Shown: in pieces, positions 35,295-43,937 of the stretch | How the letters are laid out: each line of letters starts with the position of its first letter | Numbering within the stretch: the stretch's first letter is position 1 | DNA from: Bacteroidaceae bacterium | GTDB taxonomy: Bacteria; Bacteroidota; Bacteroidia; Bacteroidales; Bacteroidaceae | Assembly (NCBI GenBank): GCA_017522785.1 | Contig: JAFWYF010000035.1 | Location: 1-64,000 of the forward strand | DNA length: 64,000 nt | Direction: 5' to 3' | The notes under the pieces: model-generated | Databases searched by the model: none | Told to the model about the DNA's origin: nothing | What the model saw: only the letters and a program-made list of their open reading frames with translations | Made by a program: the position numbers and the translations under genes

Positions 35295-35355
35295 AGCATA
35301 GAAAAAACAAGCAGGCTACAAAAAAAAATTGTAGCCTGCTTGTTTTTTCTATGCT
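35295..35355. terminator. Bidirectional terminator with 26-bp perfect stem
   Basis: Arms 35295-35320 and 35330-35355 are perfect inverse complements around an A-rich 9-nt loop. The T-run lies inside the distal arm in both directions. It ends at the base before the hisS stop codon and serves both the lipoprotein gene and hisS. Confidence 0.85.
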
Positions 35356-36720
35356 CTATTTTAATATCTCAATAAGCTCTTCGATGGTAGCACTTTTTTG
35401 TTCGCCACTGTTCATCTCTTTTATGGTGATTGTGTGCGACTGCATCTCGTTCTCTCCTATCAATGCTACGAAAGGAATACCATTGTTGTTGGCATACCCC
35501 ATCTGTTTTTTCATTTTGTCGTTGCTGGGATATAGCTCTGCCGAAATACCCGCATTGCGCAATTTGCTAATCAAGCCAAGTGAATACATAGCCTCTTTTT
35601 CGCCAAAGTTCACGAACATAATCTTTGTGTTCAATATAGATGCTTCGGGATATAGATTAAGCTGGTTCATCACATCGTAGATACGGTCGGCACCGAATGA
35701 TATACCTACACCCGATACACCATCCATTCCAAATACACCGGTTAGATTGTCGTATCGGCCACCACCGGTTATGCTTCCTATCTGCACATCCAATGCTTTA
35801 ACCTCTAAAATGGCTCCTGTGTAGTAGTTTAGTCCACGAGCCAATGTCAAGTCTAAGTCTACTGTGGTCTTTATGTTTAAAGATTCTATTGCATTCAGAA
35901 TAAAAGATATCTCCTCAACACCTTTTTCTCCTGTCTCATTGCCTTTTAGCACTTGTGCTATAGTCTCCAATTTTTCATTATTGCCACCTTGTGCTTGCAA
36001 AATAGGTAATAGCTTTTCAATAGATGCATCGCCAATACCTTTCTCTTTCATCTCGGCAACAACGCCATCGAGTCCTATCTTCTCGAACTTGTCTATGGCA
36101 ATTGTTATATCAATAATTTTGTCGGGCTCTCCAATAACTTCGGCTATGCCGGCAAGAATCTTTCTATTGTTCAGTTTTATCGCTACGCGAATATTCAGTT
36201 TATTGAATACATGGTCGATAAGTTCAATAAGTTCTACCTCGTTTATAAGTGAATTATTTCCTATAACGTCGGCATCACACTGATAAAACTCGCGGTAACG
36301 TCCCTTTTGTGGGCGGTCGGCGCGCCACACCGGCTGTATCTGATAGCGTTTAAATGGGAATGTCAATTCATCGCGATGCATCACAACATAACGTGCAAAA
36401 GGCACTGTGAGGTCATAACGTAGTCCCTTCTCACAGAACTTAGATGCCAACTTAGCTGCATTGCGACTCAGTAGCTCCTCGTCTGTTATTCCATTGAAGT
36501 AGTCGCCGGAATTTTGTATCTTAAAGAGTAGCTTGTCTCCCTCTTCGCCATATTTGCCCATTAACGTTGTTAGATTCTCCATTGCCGGTGTCTCTATCTG
36601 GCGAAATCCGAATAGGTGAAAGGCGTCTCTAATGGTGTTGAATATGTAGTTTCTTTTTGACATCTCAATGGGAGAGAAATCTCGTGTCCCCTTTGGTATT
36701 GATGGTTTGTTGTAAGCCAT
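35356..36720 (-). CDS. hisS: Histidine-tRNA ligase
   Basis: Class II aminoacyl-tRNA synthetase of 454 residues. Motif 1 region [20 protein letters not shown], motif 2 with the catalytic arginine ([20 protein letters not shown], then [12 protein letters not shown]), the histidine loop [14 protein letters not shown] and motif 3 [14 protein letters not shown] are present, followed by a C-terminal anticodon-binding domain. It is slightly longer than the E. coli enzyme. Confidence 0.95.
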   Translation of the reverse strand: MAYNKPSIPKGTRDFSPIEMSKRNYIFNTIRDAFHLFGFRQIETPAMENLTTLMGKYGEEGDKLLFKIQNSGDYFNGITDEELLSRNAAKLASKFCEKGLRYDLTVPFARYVVMHRDELTFPFKRYQIQPVWRADRPQKGRYREFYQCDADVIGNNSLINEVELIELIDHVFNKLNIRVAIKLNNRKILAGIAEVIGEPDKIIDITIAIDKFEKIGLDGVVAEMKEKGIGDASIEKLLPILQAQGGNNEKLETIAQVLKGNETGEKGVEEISFILNAIESLNIKTTVDLDLTLARGLNYYTGAILEVKALDVQIGSITGGGRYDNLTGVFGMDGVSGVGISFGADRIYDVMNQLNLYPEASILNTKIMFVNFGEKEAMYSLGLISKLRNAGISAELYPSNDKMKKQMGYANNNGIPFVALIGENEMQSHTITIKEMNSGEQKSATIEELIEILK

Positions 36721-36747
36721 TTTCTTCTGTTTTTTATTAAATATTAT

Positions 36748-37497
36748 TTAGTCGCGACGACCAAGATAAATCATGACATAGTAAATGAGTGTTGCGAGCG
36801 ACGATAGTGCGGCAACAACGTAGGTATATGCTGCCGAACGCAATGCACTCGATGCGGCAGGTTGTGTACTGCGGTTTGTTATTCCCGATGCCGAAAGCCA
36901 AGCTATGGCACGACGGCTTGCATCAACCTCAACAGGAAGAGTAATGAAACTGAATAGTGTGGTTGTTGCAAAAAGGGCTATGCCGGCAAGTAGTATTCCC
37001 GGGAACATCTGCACTGTCAATATGCCAATGAGCAATATCCATGTCATGATATTCGATGCAAATGACACAACAGGAACCAGCGCCGACCTCATCTTCAGTG
37101 GTGCGTATGCTTTTGCATGCTGTACAGCATGTCCGCACTCATGTGCCGCAACAGCCGCTGCTGCAATGCTCGATGAGTTGTAAACCCCATTACTAAGATT
37201 AACGGTCTTGTTTGCAGGGTTGTAGTGGTCTGTTAATTGTCCGGGTGTGCTAATAACCTTTACATCATATATACCGTTGTCGTGCAACATCTTTTCGGCA
37301 ATGTCGCGTCCTGTCATTCCGTTGCCAATAGGCATTTGGGAATATTTCTTGAATTTACTCTGTAGGTTTGCCTGTACAATGTAGCTTGCTAATGCAATTC
37401 CAATGAACAAAGCGATATATACGTAATTAAAACTATATTGCACCGGTTGGTTGGTTACAGCCTGTGCAAAAATATAAGCCGATGTTAGTATAGTCAT
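36748..37497 (-). CDS. Neutral zinc metallopeptidase (YugP-like)
   Basis: A 249-residue integral membrane protease. The zinc motif HECGH is in AAAAVAAHECGHAVQHAKAY (about 113-132), with the third ligand expected in EVDASRRA (about 210-217). Hydrophobic segments lie at about 20-40, 150-200 and 230-247. This is the Zn-peptidase family of B. subtilis YugP, function unknown. It lies 27 nt upstream of hisS on the same strand. Confidence 0.85.
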   Translation of the reverse strand: MTILTSAYIFAQAVTNQPVQYSFNYVYIALFIGIALASYIVQANLQSKFKKYSQMPIGNGMTGRDIAEKMLHDNGIYDVKVISTPGQLTDHYNPANKTVNLSNGVYNSSSIAAAAVAAHECGHAVQHAKAYAPLKMRSALVPVVSFASNIMTWILLIGILTVQMFPGILLAGIALFATTTLFSFITLPVEVDASRRAIAWLSASGITNRSTQPAASSALRSAAYTYVVAALSSLATLIYYVMIYLGRRD

Positions 37498-37566
37498 AAT
37501 GAATAATGGTTTATATTATATAACGTACAGGCAAATCGTAAAGATTATGCCTGTTACGTTTTCTAT

Positions 37567-38835
37567 TTAAATATTTCTAGTAATTGTCTGCTCTCTGTCG
37601 GGGCCTATAGATATATACTTTATAGGAACGCCTAATTTGTCTTCGAGATACTTCACATAGTTTAGAAATGCTTCGGGCAGGTCTTCCTCTCTTGTAATCT
37701 TTGTGAGGTCACACTGCCAACCTTTAATCTCTTCATAAACAGGCTCAACTCCTTCTATGTCGTAGGGCAGGTAGGTCAATGTCTCTCCATTCTTTTTGTA
37801 TGCAACGCAGGCTTTTATAACGGGGAAGGTGTCCAGCACATCGCTCTTCATTAGAATAAGGTGGGTAACACCATTTATCATTATGGTATATTTTAGTGCT
37901 ACCAAGTCAATCCAACCACAACGGCGTTCGCGTCCTGTAACAGCTCCATATTCATGTCCGCGGTCGCGCATCTCTGCTCCAACTTCGTCAAACAATTCGG
38001 TTGGGAATGGGCCTGCACCAACACGTGTGCAGTATGCTTTTGTTATACCATAAACATTCCCTATTCTGTTGGGTGCAATACCTAAACCGGTACAAGCGCC
38101 GGCGCATACAGTGTTCGACGATGTTACAAAAGGATAACTTCCAAAGTCAATATCCAGCATGCTTCCTTGTGCTCCCTCGCCCAGAACGCTTTTTCCTTCG
38201 TTCATCAGGTCGTTCACCATCTGCTCGCTGTCAATGAGGCGGAATCCTTTCAGATACTCTATGCCCTCGAACCACTTCTGCTCCATCTCGGTTATGTCGT
38301 AAGTGTAATCGAGACTCTTCAGAATTTGCTCGTGGCGTGCTTTAGCTTGTGCATATTTCTCGTCAAAATTTTCAAGAATATCACCTACACGCAAACCGTT
38401 ACGGCTAATTTTGTCGGTATATGTGGGACCGATACCTTTGCCTGTCGTGCCCACTTTTGCATCGCCTTTTGCAGCTTCATAAGCTGCATCCAAAACACGA
38501 CCGGTAGGTAAAATAAGATGTGCCTTCTTAGAAATAAAAAGGTTCTTGCGCAAATCGTATCCGGCTTTTTCCAAATCTTCGGCCTCTCCTTTGAATAATG
38601 CAGGGTCGAGAACAACTCCATTGCCTATGATGTTTGTCTGTCCTCCTTGGAATATTCCCGATGGAATAGAACGTAAAACAAATTTCTTACCACCAAATTC
38701 CAGTGTGTGTCCTGCATTGGGGCCTCCTTGGAAACGGGCCACAACGTCGTATTGAGGTGTCAAAACATCAACTATCTTACCTTTTCCCTCGTCTCCCCAT
38801 TGGAGACCCAATAATACGTCTATGCTCTTCTTCAT
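37567..38835 (-). CDS. purA: Adenylosuccinate synthetase
   Basis: GTP-dependent first committed step from IMP to AMP. The 422 residues start with the signature LLGLQWGDEGKGKIVDVL and contain GPNAGHTL, TTGKGIGPTYTDK, GEGAQGSMLDIDFGSYPFVTSS (in parts) and GRERRCGWIDLVALKY. Full-length. It follows fur by 12 nt on the minus strand. Confidence 0.96.
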   Translation of the reverse strand: MKKSIDVLLGLQWGDEGKGKIVDVLTPQYDVVARFQGGPNAGHTLEFGGKKFVLRSIPSGIFQGGQTNIIGNGVVLDPALFKGEAEDLEKAGYDLRKNLFISKKAHLILPTGRVLDAAYEAAKGDAKVGTTGKGIGPTYTDKISRNGLRVGDILENFDEKYAQAKARHEQILKSLDYTYDITEMEQKWFEGIEYLKGFRLIDSEQMVNDLMNEGKSVLGEGAQGSMLDIDFGSYPFVTSSNTVCAGACTGLGIAPNRIGNVYGITKAYCTRVGAGPFPTELFDEVGAEMRDRGHEYGAVTGRERRCGWIDLVALKYTIMINGVTHLILMKSDVLDTFPVIKACVAYKKNGETLTYLPYDIEGVEPVYEEIKGWQCDLTKITREEDLPEAFLNYVKYLEDKLGVPIKYISIGPDREQTITRNI

Positions 38836-38847
38836 AGGTTTATATTT

Positions 38848-39315
38848 TTATTGTCTCTTTCTCATTTTGCGTCTTTTTGCAGTCTGATGACATTTATTGC
38901 AAAGGCCGTAAATGTAGAGAGAGTAGTGTGTTAAGTGAAATTTTTTTATGTTTGCCGTTATGGTCTCTTTAATATTAATGTTGGTTGTCTCTACCACTTT
39001 ACCGCAATTCGTGCATATCATGTGGCTCTTTTCGTTACCGAAACATTTTTCGTATTTCGATGTAGAACCGAACTGATGATGAATAACAAGGTTTGCGTTT
39101 GTCAGCAACGCAATAGTGTTATATACGGTTGCACGGCTCACCCTGAATTTCTCTTCTTCCATTTTTTTTAGCAATGTCTCTATCTCGAAACAGCCATTTA
39201 TGGAATATATGGTCTTTAGGATAGCGAACCGTTCCGGTGTACGGCGGAACTTGTTCTCTTTTAAATATTCTGTAAAAATCTGTTTTACAGTTTCTTCGTT
39301 TTTACTACTATCCAT
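38848..39315 (-). CDS. fur: Fur family metal-responsive repressor
   Basis: 155 residues: N-terminal winged helix (about 15-95; RRTPERFAILKTIYSINGCF, RVSRATVYNTIALLTNANLV) and C-terminal dimerisation domain with metal ligands in HMICTNCGKVVET and YIYGLCNKCHQ, two CxxC pairs that form the structural zinc site. Whether it senses iron or peroxide (PerR-like) cannot be decided from sequence. It precedes purA by 12 nt, so both may share a transcript. Confidence 0.9.
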   Translation of the reverse strand: MDSSKNEETVKQIFTEYLKENKFRRTPERFAILKTIYSINGCFEIETLLKKMEEEKFRVSRATVYNTIALLTNANLVIHHQFGSTSKYEKCFGNEKSHMICTNCGKVVETTNINIKETITANIKKFHLTHYSLYIYGLCNKCHQTAKRRKMRKRQ

Positions 39316-39333
39316 TACATTCAGTGTTGCTTA

Positions 39334-39341
39334 CAAAGATA
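39334..39341 (-). promoter_or_regulatory. -7 box for fur-purA
   Basis: A perfect TATCTTTG on the minus strand (39341-39334) lies 18 nt before the fur ATG, giving a very short leader. No convincing -33 element was found at the expected distance. Confidence 0.4.
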
Positions 39342-39443
39342 CCTCTTTTTTGTAATATATGGTTTGTTATATCTGTTTTTTCTTGAACTTTTACTTAAAA
39401 GATGTTATGCTTCTCTTTTTTTATCTTTTTTAGTCTAATTCTC

Positions 39444-40106
39444 TTATCTTTTTTGAACAATGTCGCTGAGTATGCTATTCTCCTCTACATTGGTTGTGGC
39501 AACTGCATCTTGTAATCTCTCTAGTTTATTATCCTCATCAATCTCCAAATAGTGTATTAACGATGTATAGGCCGAATTTATCAATGGATGCATGCTTCTG
39601 TTCTCTTTCCCTAATATCTTAGCAATATTCATGAAGTATCTGCTCTCTTTTTCTTTGTTCAACGCTTTTCCTTTTCTAAATATATGAGATAGGGTCAGAA
39701 AGCCACAATATGAAAACAGCCCTTTATCGTTCTCTATCCATTGCAGAGCACTATCCTGAACATTATCCAGCTTCGATAGCAGGTTCATTGCAAGGTGGTC
39801 GGCAATTTCGGTAAATGGTGCCGATGCAATCCATTCTGTTGCATCTGCTATAGTAAACTCTTCTGTCGGCATTAGAAAAATTGCCAACATTTTACATTCA
39901 CGTATGCTGCTATTCCATAATGTTGTTGCCAACTCACGACTCTTATCATATTCGGTAGCCAACGCTTTTAATCGTGGAATTTCAACCCCAAAATTGATTT
40001 TGTAGTCGAGCCCCTGTTTGCGTTGGTGCGCCGATACAATGCCGTTCATCGATAGTCTTAGGCTCTTTTTTATCTCTAAAACCTCTTTGTTGATATCTCT
40101 ATCCAT
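39444..40106 (-). CDS. DNA alkylation repair (AlkD-like HEAT) family protein
   Basis: A 220-residue all-helical protein of the HEAT-like-repeat DNA alkylation repair family, with the region FGVEIPRLKALATEY (about 37-51), WNSSIRECKMLAIFLMP and the family's WIASAPFTEIADHLAMNLLSK. AlkD-type members excise alkylated purines; whether this one is catalytic is unknown. It lies 10 nt downstream of an AraC-type regulator, and the two are probably co-transcribed. Confidence 0.75.
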   Translation of the reverse strand: MDRDINKEVLEIKKSLRLSMNGIVSAHQRKQGLDYKINFGVEIPRLKALATEYDKSRELATTLWNSSIRECKMLAIFLMPTEEFTIADATEWIASAPFTEIADHLAMNLLSKLDNVQDSALQWIENDKGLFSYCGFLTLSHIFRKGKALNKEKESRYFMNIAKILGKENRSMHPLINSAYTSLIHYLEIDEDNKLERLQDAVATTNVEENSILSDIVQKR

Positions 40107-40116
40107 TAAACTGAAC

Positions 40117-40551
40117 TTATTTCACAGGTTGATGCTTTTTTCGATAGCTGTTTGGCGTTTCGTTCATTATTCGGTAGAACGATGCGTAGAACGACTGACG
40201 GTTTGCGAAGCCTACTGCAAGACCAATCTCTTCTATTGTCATGTCTGTATAGCGCTTGTCGCTCAAAAGGTGCATGGCCTCTTTTATTCTGTATTCATTT
40301 AAGAGGCACGAAAAATTTGTGTTGAAACGTGAGTTTACCACCGCCGAAATGTAGCGTGTGTTTGTTTGTAACTCGTTAGCTAACTCTTTTGCCGAAAAAT
40401 CTTTGTCGCGATATCTCTTCTGAATAACAATCATGTTGAGAATATTTTCAAAAATCTCATCGGCCAATTCCGCTCTAATCAGTGAACGGTAGGTTGCGTT
40501 TTTCTCTTTTTTCTCCCTTATGTTATAGGGAGTGTGCTTTGTGTCTGTCAT
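40117..40551 (-). CDS. AraC-type DNA-binding regulator (single domain)
   Basis: 144 residues made almost entirely of the double helix-turn-helix AraC/XylS domain (about 55-140): FSAKELANELQTNTRYISAV is the first HTH and MTIEEIGLAVGFANRQSFYA the second, ending with the usual SPxxYR-like tail (TPNSYRKKH). No sensor domain is attached. A perfect -7 box TATATTTG lies at 40581-40574 on the minus strand. The neighbouring repair gene suggests a stress role, as inference. Confidence 0.82.
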   Translation of the reverse strand: MTDTKHTPYNIREKKEKNATYRSLIRAELADEIFENILNMIVIQKRYRDKDFSAKELANELQTNTRYISAVVNSRFNTNFSCLLNEYRIKEAMHLLSDKRYTDMTIEEIGLAVGFANRQSFYASFYRIMNETPNSYRKKHQPVK

Positions 40552-40651
40552 AGTGTTTTTCCAATGTTGTCCTCAAATATACAATACTTTTTGGTAAAAC
40601 ACTCTCTTTTGTCTGAATTTTTTGAAATTTTTTGAAAAAGCTTTGTAGCAG

Positions 40652-41470
40652 TTATCTGCATTTATTCAAAAGAGTAATAACACTCTGTTTGTCGCATCCC
40701 AACTCTATAGCTCTGTTTAAAACATCTCTGGCTCTCTCTTTTTTCCCTTGTTTTATCAGTATCTCGGCGTGGGTTAAATAAAACTCTCCTTTTTGTGGCT
40801 CCAACTCAATAGCCTTTTCAATGTCCATAATTGCCAATTCCGTTTGCCCCTCCTTTAATTCAATATTGCTACGTGCAACATAATATTCGGCATTGTCTGG
40901 CTCTTCTGTCATCAGTTGCTCCAGTAGCATCAGGCTCTCATTAATTCTGCCACTTTTATGGTAGAGCAGGGCAAGCGACAAGCGTGCTTTGTTGTTGTCG
41001 GGCTCAATGGCTAGCAGAGTATGGTAATCATTTAGTGCTTTGTCATACTCCTTATCTCGACTATAAATATATGCTCTGAAAAAGAGAGCCTTACAGTTCT
41101 TGGGCTCTATTTGTAAAAGTAAATTGTAATCGGCAAGTGCATTTTCTATGTTGTCGAGTGTCATGGAAATTTTTGCTCTCTGTTCCAATGCCGGAACAGA
41201 AGAGGGGTTAATCTCTATTGCCTTTGTGTAAGAATCTATTGCGTTTGCAATATCTTTCACCTGTTCTTGGGCATATGCTAAATTTATATATGCATATTCG
41301 TTGTTTCTGTTGTTGGGCTCGCTTGCAATGGCTCTTTGAAATGCTGCAATGGCATTTTTGTAATCGTGTTGTTTCAAATAGTCGGTGCCACTGTTGTAAA
41401 AATCATCGTATGTCTGAGCCGAAACAGTTACAGCAAACAATAGCAGAATGTATGTGATAATTTTTTTCAT
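40652..41470 (-). CDS. Periplasmic TPR-repeat protein
   Basis: 272 residues with a signal peptide (MKKIITYILLLFAVTVSAQ) followed by about seven tetratricopeptide repeats, for example NSGTDYLKQHDYKNAIAAFQ, AIDSYTKAIEINPSSVPALE and DYHTLLAIEPDNNKARLSLA. TPR solenoids bind partner proteins; the partner is unknown. It is monocistronic, with 101 nt to the AraC-type gene. Confidence 0.8.
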   Translation of the reverse strand: MKKIITYILLLFAVTVSAQTYDDFYNSGTDYLKQHDYKNAIAAFQRAIASEPNNRNNEYAYINLAYAQEQVKDIANAIDSYTKAIEINPSSVPALEQRAKISMTLDNIENALADYNLLLQIEPKNCKALFFRAYIYSRDKEYDKALNDYHTLLAIEPDNNKARLSLALLYHKSGRINESLMLLEQLMTEEPDNAEYYVARSNIELKEGQTELAIMDIEKAIELEPQKGEFYLTHAEILIKQGKKERARDVLNRAIELGCDKQSVITLLNKCR

Positions 41471-41662
41471 TGGGTCGGGTTTTCTTTGGCGAAGATAATG
41501 ATTTTCTTCGGTATCTTTTTCAATTTAAATAACATTAAGAAACTATTTAAATTATCAAAAAACATCATAGAAATATCAAAACATCTATTAGAATAGTTTC
41601 TATAAAATAAGAAGTGTTTTTTATTAGAGGTTTCATGCTCTTTTGTGAATTTGATTATAAAA

Positions 41663-41694
41663 TTTCGTCGTTTCTAAAAGAATAATTATCTTCG
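41663..41694 (+). promoter_or_regulatory. Promoter of tRNA-Arg
   Basis: TTTC (41663-41666) and TATCTTCG (41687-41694) are 20 nt apart. Transcription would start near 41701, 27 nt before the mature tRNA. Confidence 0.55.
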
Positions 41695-41727
41695 CGTTCG
41701 AAATCATCGATTGTTTTCGGTGTGGTC

Positions 41728-41800
41728 GCCTTCGTAGTTCAATGGATAGAATACGGCTCTCCTAAAGCTGGGATACGAGTTCGATTCTCGTCGGAGGTAC
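41728..41800 (+). tRNA. tRNA-Arg (anticodon CCU)
   Basis: A full cloverleaf can be folded. The acceptor stem GCCTTCG pairs with CGGAGGT (41792-41798, with G-U pairs), the anticodon stem CGGCT/AGCTG encloses the loop CTCCTAA with anticodon CCT, and the T-arm is ACGAG-TTCGATT-CTCGT. It reads AGG. The 3' CCA is not encoded. Confidence 0.95.
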
Positions 41801-41846
41801 AAGTGTAGTAAGGGGTGTACATTTTTTGTATGCTTAATTACTGGCG

Positions 41847-41876
41847 TTGGTAGAATTTTTTTACCTACTATTATTG
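41847..41876 (+). promoter_or_regulatory. Promoter of the 6S-like RNA
   Basis: TTGG (41847-41850) and TATTATTG (41869-41876, seven of eight to TAnnTTTG) are 18 nt apart and point to a start near 41883, exactly where the long hairpin begins. Confidence 0.5.
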
Positions 41877-41882
41877 TGAAAA

Positions 41883-42062
41883 TATTAAGAAGCGTTATGC
41901 TTGTCTTGTAACTTGAGAACCTAGGAAATTTTCAAAGTAACACGAGAGGAAGCATAGTGGTTCTCACACCTATGGCGTGGGCTACTATACCCATATCATC
42001 GTGTTACAGGTTTTCCTAGGACCTTCAAGTTACAAAGCATGGATAGTGCTCCACGCTTTTTT
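41883..42062 (+). ncRNA. ssrS: Long hairpin RNA resembling 6S RNA (Bacteroidales type)
   Basis: About 180 nt fold into one long interrupted hairpin. Pairs from outside in are AGCGT/ACGCT (41891-41895 with 42053-42057), ATGCTT/AAGCAT (41897-41902 with 42035-42040), TTGTAACTTGA/TCAAGTTACAA (41906-41916 with 42025-42035), CCTAGGAAA/TTTCCTAGG (41920-41928 with 42012-42020) and GTAACACGA/TCGTGTTAC (41937-41945 with 41999-42007), around a central structured bubble. It ends in a T-run. Size, open-complex-like shape and own promoter fit 6S RNA, which binds RNA polymerase; the Bacteroidales-1 RNA family has been linked to 6S. Identity rests on shape, not on a model search. Confidence 0.65.
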
Positions 42063-42063
42063 A

Positions 42064-42279
42064 AAGAAAAGAATCCCGATATTGTACGGTAACATCAGGA
42101 ACGCAGTAGATAAGCCTTTTGTTATAGACAACGTTTCCAATATACTTTTTAATGTTGCCAAAATAGAAACACCATATTATAGAGATACGCTCGATATTAT
42201 TTCTCCAAACTATTTATGCAAGGATAGAATATTGGATAATAAATATATATATGAGGATATTCGTTATTCTATAGAATAA
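42064..42279 (+). pseudogene. Decapitated C-terminal remnant, sulfatase/phosphoethanolamine-transferase-like
   Basis: An open frame of 71 codons ends at 42279 and reads RIPILYGN... DKPFVIDNVSNILFNV... TPYYRDTLDIISPNY. This resembles the extreme C-terminus of sulfatase-fold transferases (loop before the last helix, then SPxY and an R-x-D tail). The frame runs upstream to an ATG at 41977, but that part is the 3' half of the 6S-like RNA and has no start inside the coding-looking part. I read it as a gene fragment without head, joined directly to the RNA terminator. The family call is tentative. Confidence 0.4.
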
Positions 42280-42493
42280 TAAATTCTTTCTTCATTTTAA
42301 AGAAGCTGTGTAAATTTATATCGCCAATTATTTGTAGAGCAAAAATGGCGAAACAAATGACTTCTATAAGAAAATACTGTTTAGAAATTAAAATAGTTCC
42401 TAATTAAAATGACACTTTTCTGTTTGGCTTAACATTATTATCGCGATAGTTCCAAAATAATTATGTATCTTCGCAGTGATAAATTGAGAGATA

Positions 42494-43924
42494 ATGTATA
42501 TACCAAATAGAGAAGAGCTACGTAAAAAACTCGACACACCAATTTTTCGCAAAATTTCCGAGACAGCCGATGAATTGGGCATGGAGTGTTATGTGGTTGG
42601 TGGATATGTACGCGATATATTCCTTGAGCGTCCCTCTAAAGATATAGATGTTGTAGTAGTGGGCAAGGGAATAACAATGGCACGTGCTTTTGCCAAGCGT
42701 CTTGGTAGGGGAGCGCATCTTGCCGTATATGCCAATTTTGGAACTGCACAGGTGAAATATCGTGAGCATGAAATAGAATTTGTTGGCGCACGTCGTGAGT
42801 CATACACACACGATTCCCGCAATCCAATAGTCGAAGATGGAACATTGGAAGACGACCAGAATCGTCGCGATTTTACAATCAATGCACTTGCCATTTGCCT
42901 TAATGCTCCTCGCTTTGGAGAACTTGTAGACCCTTTTGCCGGTGTAATGGATTTGGAGGACCGCATAATACGTACACCGCTTGAACCGGGAATAACATTC
43001 TCCGACGACCCTCTGCGCATGTTGCGATGTGTACGTTTCGCTACTCAACTGAATTTTTATATCGAAGATGAAACATTCGAGGCACTCTGCAAGAACAAAG
43101 AGCGCATAAAGATTATCTCGCGTGAACGTATAAACGAAGAACTAAACAAGATACTTCTATCGCCAATACCATCAAAAGGTTTCATAGAACTCGACCGTTG
43201 TGGCCTGTTGGAACTTATATTCCCGCAACTGACAGCAATGCAAGGTGTAGAGGTGAAAAATGGCTACGGACACAAAGAGATGTTCTACCACACCTTGGAA
43301 GTTGTCGATAATGTGGCTCGTGTCAGTGATAATTTGTGGCTACGATGGGCTGCATTGTTACATGATATTGGCAAGCCACGTACAAAACGTTGGGACCCTA
43401 TACAAAAGTGGACTTTCCACAACCATAATGCCGTAGGCGAGAGAATGGTAAAAAGAATTTTTCAGGAGTTCAAGATGCCTCTAAACGAAAAGATGCGTTA
43501 TGTTGCAAAATTGGTAGGTATGCACATGCGTCCTATTGCCATTGCCGACAACGAGGTAACCGATTCGGCTGTGCGACGATTGCTCTTTGACGCCGGCGAT
43601 GACATTGACGATTTGATGATGTTGTGTGAGGCAGATATTACATCGAAGAACGAGGTTCGCAAGAAGCAGTTCTTGAACAATTTCCGCATGGTAAGAGAAA
43701 AACTTAAAGATTTGGAGGAGCGCGACCGCATACGTAACTTCCAACCCCCTGTAAACGGCGAAGAGATTATGCACTTGTTCAACCTTCCGCCATGCGACAC
43801 AATTGGTCGACTAAAAAGTAATGTAAAAGATGCAATACTCGATGGAGTAATACCCAATGAGCATGATGCGGCATTACAATACATAATAGAGTGTGCTGCA
43901 AAGTTGGGAATTGCTCCGGTATAA
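42494..43924 (+). CDS. cca: CCA tRNA nucleotidyltransferase with HD domain
   Basis: Adds or repairs the 3' CCA of tRNAs. The 476 residues contain the nucleotidyltransferase motif CYVVGGYVRDIFLERPSKDIDVVV (split: GGYVRD and DIDVVVVG, about 35-55), RRDFTINALAI (about 129), the RNA-binding region DDPLRMLRCVRFATQL and a C-terminal HD domain with LLHDIGKPRTKRWD. A TTCG-type -7 box TATCTTCG lies at 42466-42473. Several tRNAs here, such as tRNA-Arg at 41728, lack an encoded CCA, so the enzyme is needed. Confidence 0.92.
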   Translation: MYIPNREELRKKLDTPIFRKISETADELGMECYVVGGYVRDIFLERPSKDIDVVVVGKGITMARAFAKRLGRGAHLAVYANFGTAQVKYREHEIEFVGARRESYTHDSRNPIVEDGTLEDDQNRRDFTINALAICLNAPRFGELVDPFAGVMDLEDRIIRTPLEPGITFSDDPLRMLRCVRFATQLNFYIEDETFEALCKNKERIKIISRERINEELNKILLSPIPSKGFIELDRCGLLELIFPQLTAMQGVEVKNGYGHKEMFYHTLEVVDNVARVSDNLWLRWAALLHDIGKPRTKRWDPIQKWTFHNHNAVGERMVKRIFQEFKMPLNEKMRYVAKLVGMHMRPIAIADNEVTDSAVRRLLFDAGDDIDDLMMLCEADITSKNEVRKKQFLNNFRMVREKLKDLEERDRIRNFQPPVNGEEIMHLFNLPPCDTIGRLKSNVKDAILDGVIPNEHDAALQYIIECAAKLGIAPV

Positions 43925-43937
43925 ATATAATATAAAT

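Noticed and set aside
36748-37497. YugP-like HECGH peptidase as part of the accessory system
   Set aside because: It lies more than 20 kb away among housekeeping genes, and its fold and composition are ordinary.
25519-41601. 16-nt match AGAAACTATTTAAATT upstream of korA (25528-25543) and of the TPR gene (41538-41553)
   Set aside because: The match is AT-rich and of a length expected about once by chance in this window; no shared regulation can be argued.
41977-42060. Start of an open frame upstream of the sulfatase-like tail
   Set aside because: This part is the 3' half of the hairpin RNA; its pairing with 41883-41945 explains the sequence, so it is not coding.
41720-42300. tRNA-Arg as integration site of a mobile element
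   Set aside because: No repeat of the tRNA 3' end and no integrase were seen downstream; the truncated frame alone does not prove integration.
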